Shown here piece by piece: positions 5,124 to 8,202 of a DNA stretch of 8,202 bases (position 1 is its first letter; each line of letters begins with the position of its first letter). The stretch is from CAYLHQ01 sp964628935 (GTDB taxonomy: Bacteria > Acidobacteriota > Polarisedimenticolia > Polarisedimenticolales > DASRJG01), in the NCBI GenBank assembly GCA_964628935.1, contig CAZVOE010000142.1, forward strand, positions 1 to 8,202, read 5' to 3'. Below the pieces are notes generated by a model. It was not told the origin of the DNA, did not search any database, and worked only from the letters and a program-made list of their open reading frames with translations. The position numbers and the translations under genes are program-made.

Positions 5124-6524
5124 TCACCGCTCCCTGAGTTCCTGTCGCGTTACGACGTGGATCCCCTCGGAGCGGTACTGTTTCACCTTGTATTGGATCG
5201 TGCGCGGGCTGATTCCGAGGATCGCCGCGGCCCGGCTCGTCGAACCTCCCACCGCCTCGAGCGTCTTGAGGATCGCATCGCGCTCGATCTCCCCGAGCGT
5301 CGAGCCCGGGACGACCGGTCCCGAACCGTGGGTCGCTCGTTCCTCCGGCTTCGGTAGGGTCGGAAAGAGCGTCGCGTCGAGCGTCTCCCCGCGCGCGAGG
5401 ATCACCGCCCGCTCGATCGCGTGCTCGAGCTCCCGCACGTTCCCCGGCCAGTCGTAGGAGAGCAGCGCCGCCAAGGCGTCCTCCGAGACGTCGTGGATCT
5501 TTTTCCGGTTGGCGGCCGCGAACCGTTTGGCGAAGAAGTCGACGAGGAGCGGGATGTCCTGCGTTCGGGCGCGCAGGGCGGGCATGTGGATCTCGATGAC
5601 GTTGAGCCGGTAGTAGAGGTCCTCCCGGAACTTCCCCTCGCGGATGAGCTGCTGCAGGTCGCGATGGGTCGCCGCGATGACGCGGACATCGACGGTCAGG
5701 GTGCGGTTTCCACCGAGGCGCTCGAATTGGCGCTCCTGGAGGAAGCGCAGGAGCTTCACCTGCATCCCCAGAGGAACGTCCCCGATCTCGTCGAGGAAGA
5801 TCGTCCCCCCCGCCGCGATCTCGAACCGTCCTGCACGGCGGCTCAGCGCCCCCGTGAAAGCCCCCCGCTCGTGGCCGAACAACTCGCTTTCGAGGAGGGT
5901 CTCCGGCAGCGCGGCGCAAGAGACCTTCACGAACGGGGCGTCGCGCCTCGGACTGCGCTGGTGGACGGCCTGCGCGATCAGCTCCTTGCCGGTTCCGCTC
6001 TCGCCGGTGATCAGAATCGACGCCTGGGACGGGGCCACCTGCTCCACGAGCCGGAAGACCTCGAGCATCTGGGGGCTTCGTCCGATGATGTTCTCGAAAC
6101 GGTAGGTGTCGTCGAGTCGCTCCCTCAGGATCCTGGTCTCTGCGACCAACTTCCGCTTCTGGAGAATCCGGTCGAGGAGGTGCTCGAGCTCCTCGACGTC
6201 GATCGGCTTGGTGAGGTAGTCCTCGGCTCCCTCGCGCAACGCCTCGACCGCGCTACGGATCGTCCCGTACGCGGTCATGACGACGACCGCCACCTCGGGA
6301 TACGCGCGCGCGACCCGCGAGAGGAGTTCGTTCCCGTCCATCCCAGGCATGCGCAGATCGGTGAGGAGGATGTCGGGGCTCTCCTCCGCGACGAGTTGGA
6401 GAGCCTCCTCGCCGTTCGCGGCCACCCGCACCTCGTATCCATCCTCGACGAGGATCTTCGCGAGGCTCTTCCGAGCCGTCTCCTCGTCATCGGCGATGAG
6501 AATCCTGCCCCGCGGTGCGTCCAT
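5124..6524 (-). CDS. NtrC-family sigma-54-dependent response regulator
   Basis: A 466-residue, three-domain activator of normal length. Receiver (~5-120): DDEE (12-15), phospho-acceptor D56 in ILLTDLRMPGMDG, T84 in VVMTAYG, K106 in DYLTKPID. AAA+ domain (~143-375): Walker A GESGTGKE (174-181), the sigma-54 contact loop ELFGHERGAFTGA with GAFTGA at 221-226, Walker B TIFLDEIGD (241-249), sensor I AATHRDL, arginine-finger segment FREDLYYRLNV, and sensor II DWPGNVREL (358-366). Fis-type helix-turn-helix (~407-449): LGEIERDAILKTLEAVGG, then TSRAAAILGISPRTIQYKVKQY. All residues needed for ATP hydrolysis and sigma-54 remodelling are present. Start: ATG at 6524, overlapping the kinase stop as TGATG, with AAGGGGA just upstream; the open frame extends further only as a shadow inside the kinase gene. 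It would be phosphorylated by the kinase encoded directly upstream and would activate sigma-54 promoters, which remain unidentified here. Confidence 0.97.
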   Translation of the reverse strand: MDAPRGRILIADDEETARKSLAKILVEDGYEVRVAANGEEALQLVAEESPDILLTDLRMPGMDGNELLSRVARAYPEVAVVVMTAYGTIRSAVEALREGAEDYLTKPIDVEELEHLLDRILQKRKLVAETRILRERLDDTYRFENIIGRSPQMLEVFRLVEQVAPSQASILITGESGTGKELIAQAVHQRSPRRDAPFVKVSCAALPETLLESELFGHERGAFTGALSRRAGRFEIAAGGTIFLDEIGDVPLGMQVKLLRFLQERQFERLGGNRTLTVDVRVIAATHRDLQQLIREGKFREDLYYRLNVIEIHMPALRARTQDIPLLVDFFAKRFAAANRKKIHDVSEDALAALLSYDWPGNVRELEHAIERAVILARGETLDATLFPTLPKPEERATHGSGPVVPGSTLGEIERDAILKTLEAVGGSTSRAAAILGISPRTIQYKVKQYRSEGIHVVTRQELRER

Positions 6525-8176
6525 CAGTTCCCCTTGAGCGTGACCGTGAAGGTGGCTCCCCGTCCGGGTTCGCTCGCGCAGGCGAGGCTCCCGCCGTGGG
6601 CTTCGACGATCCTCCGCGCGATCGGCAGGCCGAGGCCGGTCCCATCGGGTTTCGTCGTGACGAAGAGGTCGAACGGGTCGAGTCCCGGATCGATTCCGGG
6701 CCCGGTGTCCATGATCCGAATCGCGACCGATCCGTTTTCCCGGGCGCTCGACACGGTGAGCGCACCCCCCGCCGGCATCGCCTCGATCGCGTTCCGCACG
6801 AGGTTGATCAGGACCTGCTTGAGCTTCTCGCGGTCGAGCGGGATCTTCGGAAGGTCTCCCGCACGTCTCCATTCGACCCGAATGCCCTTCTCCTCCGCGA
6901 GCGGCCGCATGAGGTCGACGACCTCTTTCACCGCCTCCTCCGGATCGGTAGGGAGAATCGTGAGCCGGTCGACCTTGGCGAGGCTCAGGGCCTCTTGGAC
7001 CAGCTGGTCGAGTCGCGCGATCTCCTTCCGCGCCGTCTCGACCAGCTCGGCCATTTCCCCCCGCTCGACCGGTTCGAGCCGCGCGAGCCGGCGCGAGAGG
7101 AGCACGAGTTGGAGGTTGATCGAGTTCAGCGGGTTCCTCACCTCGTGGGCGAGCGACGCGGCGACGGCGCCGACGGCCGCGAGCCGCTCCGCGCGGACCA
7201 TGGCGTCCTGCGCCTCGCGGAGGCGGTGGAGAGTCTCCTGGATCTCGGCGAAGAGTTGGGCGTTTTCGATCGAGAGCGCCGCTTGCTGGCCGAGACCCTC
7301 GGCGATCTCCACCTGCTCCGGGGTCCACGCCGAAGGCTCGGGACGGGTCGCGAGCAAGATGCCGAGCACCGCGTCATGGGCGAGCAGCGGGGCGACGATC
7401 CCGGAGCCGACCCCCCACGCCGCCGCGACTTCGGCGTTCACCTGCTCGTGGGCGGAGGCGTCCTCGAAGGCGATCACCCGGCGCTGGGCGATCGCGGCGA
7501 GCGGCGCGCGGGCGCCCGCCGCGGCGAAGTCGATCTGCCCCCCGACGCGGACGTCCGGAAACGCAGGGCCGCTCAGGTGGCCGAGGACGAAGGGTTCGAG
7601 GCCGTCGCCGAGGAAGATCGCTGCCCGCTCCGCGCCCAGGAGTTCTCGGGCGTACTCCCCGATCGCCGCGAGAACCCTCTCCCGATCCACGCTCCCCCCG
7701 ATCGCACGGGCCAGGGCCGTGAAGGCACGCGACTCGGCATTTCGGAAGCGCTCGGCCCGCGAGTTTCGCGATCGGTCGACCGCCATGCTCACCTGCTTCG
7801 CCGCGGTCTCGAAGAACTGGAGTTCTTGCGGACTGAACTGCGCTCCCGGCCGGGGAGCGATGTTGAGCACTCCGAGCACTCCGCGCTCGAACTTCATCGG
7901 GATGCAGGCGTGGGCGGTCCCCGCGACGCCCGCGAGGAGGTGCGGCATACGCGGGCAGTCGGTCGTGTTCCTCGCGTAGAGGAGCCGTCCCGTTTCGAAA
8001 ACCTGCGCGCACAGGCACGCGCCGACCCCCTCCCGCCGTGCCTGCTTCACGAAGCGTTCGGAAAGCGAATACGATCCGTTCGGAGCCGCGCACTCGTCGA
8101 CTTCGATCTCGGCGGGCCTCGGTATGGGCGTCGCGCGCGATCTCGAAGGACGCGCCAACTCCGTTGTCTGCGTCAT
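6524..8176 (-). CDS. Soluble GAF-GAF sensor histidine kinase (N-terminus unreliable)
   Basis: The frame encodes 550 residues with no membrane segment. A first, incomplete GAF domain starts near residue 45: VGACLCAQVFETG, DCPRM, and GVLGVLNIA (99-107). A second GAF domain covers ~155-310 (ERVLAAIGEYARELLGAERAAIFL ... LGILLA ... QQAALSIENAQLF). A coiled linker leads to HisKA with SLAHEVRNPLNSI, H344. The ATPase domain has N box NLVRNAIEAM (458-467), G1 DTGPGI (490-495), F-box-like DLFVTTK, G2 DGTGLGLPI (511-519) and a terminal GATFTVTLKG strand. This NtrB-like kinase should phosphorylate the NtrC-type regulator whose ATG overlaps its stop codon (TGATG). GAF domains usually sense small ligands, redox state or metal centres in the cytoplasm. 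Oddity: codons 1-44 (8046-8176) are antisense to a clear dxs fragment and do not look like GAF sequence, and the frame stays open to the window edge. The true 5' end of the kinase is therefore probably missing and the ATG at 8176 fortuitous. Kinase identity is certain; the N-terminus is not. Confidence 0.88.
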   Translation of the reverse strand: MTQTTELARPSRSRATPIPRPAEIEVDECAAPNGSYSLSERFVKQARREGVGACLCAQVFETGRLLYARNTTDCPRMPHLLAGVAGTAHACIPMKFERGVLGVLNIAPRPGAQFSPQELQFFETAAKQVSMAVDRSRNSRAERFRNAESRAFTALARAIGGSVDRERVLAAIGEYARELLGAERAAIFLGDGLEPFVLGHLSGPAFPDVRVGGQIDFAAAGARAPLAAIAQRRVIAFEDASAHEQVNAEVAAAWGVGSGIVAPLLAHDAVLGILLATRPEPSAWTPEQVEIAEGLGQQAALSIENAQLFAEIQETLHRLREAQDAMVRAERLAAVGAVAASLAHEVRNPLNSINLQLVLLSRRLARLEPVERGEMAELVETARKEIARLDQLVQEALSLAKVDRLTILPTDPEEAVKEVVDLMRPLAEEKGIRVEWRRAGDLPKIPLDREKLKQVLINLVRNAIEAMPAGGALTVSSARENGSVAIRIMDTGPGIDPGLDPFDLFVTTKPDGTGLGLPIARRIVEAHGGSLACASEPGRGATFTVTLKGN

Positions 8177-8202
8177 CGGCGATGGCGCAATGAGCGCAGG
8201 CA
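8046..8202 (+). CDS. dxs: 1-deoxy-D-xylulose-5-phosphate synthase, internal fragment truncated at both ends
   Basis: The + strand frame reads FTKRSESEYDPFGAAHSS, then TSISAGLGMGVARDLEG, then NSVVCVIGDGAMSAG, with no stop, and continues past the window edge. This is the thiamine-diphosphate-binding core of Dxs, which condenses pyruvate and glyceraldehyde-3-phosphate in the first step of the MEP isoprenoid pathway. Diagnostic elements are SESEYD, HSSTSIS (cofactor contact) and GDGAMSAG (Mg/thiamine diphosphate motif). The piece corresponds to roughly residues 105-160 of a ~630-residue enzyme. The ~100 N-terminal residues are absent. Immediately upstream the frame reads APTPSRRAC instead of the usual GGLSG before F(T/P)KR, so homology stops abruptly near 8045. 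On the opposite strand the same DNA forms the doubtful N-terminus of the kinase. From memory, FTKRSESEYDPFGAAHSS resembles alphaproteobacterial Dxs, unlike what I would expect from the rest of the window. Identity as dxs is very likely; whether it belongs here is doubtful. Confidence 0.85.

Noticed and set aside
5124..7328. 734-codon frame extending the NtrC-type regulator upstream
   Set aside because: The extra 268 codons are a shadow of the kinase ATPase and HisKA region. The ATG at 6524 overlaps the kinase stop and matches the family's start.
5421..7979. Very long open frame on the + strand (852 codons) opposite the NtrC-type regulator and its kinase
   Set aside because: It is the mirror of two well-supported genes in high-GC DNA with strong third-position bias. 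The composition is Arg/Ser/Ala-rich, with no domain and no ribosome site.
1..8202. CRISPR array, tRNA, insertion sequence, toxin-antitoxin or defence system
   Set aside because: No regularly spaced repeats, no tRNA-like cloverleaf, no transposase or terminal repeats, and no defence-associated domains were seen on either strand.

Overview
The window is about two-thirds G+C, with strongly G/C-biased third codon positions and mostly purine-rich Shine-Dalgarno sites. It comes from a bacterium with pyruvate:ferredoxin oxidoreductase metabolism and many two-component systems. The gene mix would suit Acidobacteriota, Myxococcota/deltaproteobacteria or a similar high-GC environmental lineage, but the sequence alone does not settle the phylum.

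Left part (1-1666, + strand): the 3' end of a nifJ-type pyruvate:ferredoxin (flavodoxin) oxidoreductase gene, a dihydroorotate-dehydrogenase-like FMN barrel protein that lacks the usual catalytic Cys/Ser, and a small exported beta-rich protein. The gaps are 16 and 25 bp, so this looks like one operon. Next come about 260 bp (1667-1925) without a confident gene. They hold a perfect 7-bp hairpin and, on the minus strand, a coding-like stretch that changes frame and may be a decayed gene.

Middle part (1926-4718, - strand): a classical membrane sensor kinase and OmpR/PhoB-type regulator pair whose genes overlap by 16 bp. They are followed 46 bp downstream by a small four-helix membrane protein, probably in the same transcript. 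A 147-bp divergent intergenic region (4719-4865) separates the kinase from a small exported 83-residue protein on the + strand. This region contains an A/T-richer patch with a perfect TTGACA inside the palindrome CTTGACAAG.

Right part (5124-8176, - strand): a second two-component pair, made of a soluble GAF-GAF histidine kinase and an NtrC-type sigma-54 activator, translationally coupled through a TGATG stop/start overlap. The small exported gene converges on the activator gene with only 6 bp between the stops.

The most important observation is at the right edge. From about 8046 to 8202 the + strand encodes, in perfect frame, an internal piece of 1-deoxy-D-xylulose-5-phosphate synthase (Dxs), including the HSSTSIS and GDGAMSAG motifs. 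It has no Dxs N-terminus, and it is antisense to the first ~44 codons of the kinase frame. The kinase's first GAF domain is recognisable only leftward of this junction. Two genes that have both lost their 5' ends are therefore joined head to head. This is best explained by a chimeric contig, less likely by a real rearrangement, and the N-terminus called for the kinase is probably not real. I found no CRISPR array, tRNA, rRNA or insertion sequence. Apart from this junction the window is fairly ordinary metabolic and signalling sequence, and I do not see a convincing new defence or mobile system.
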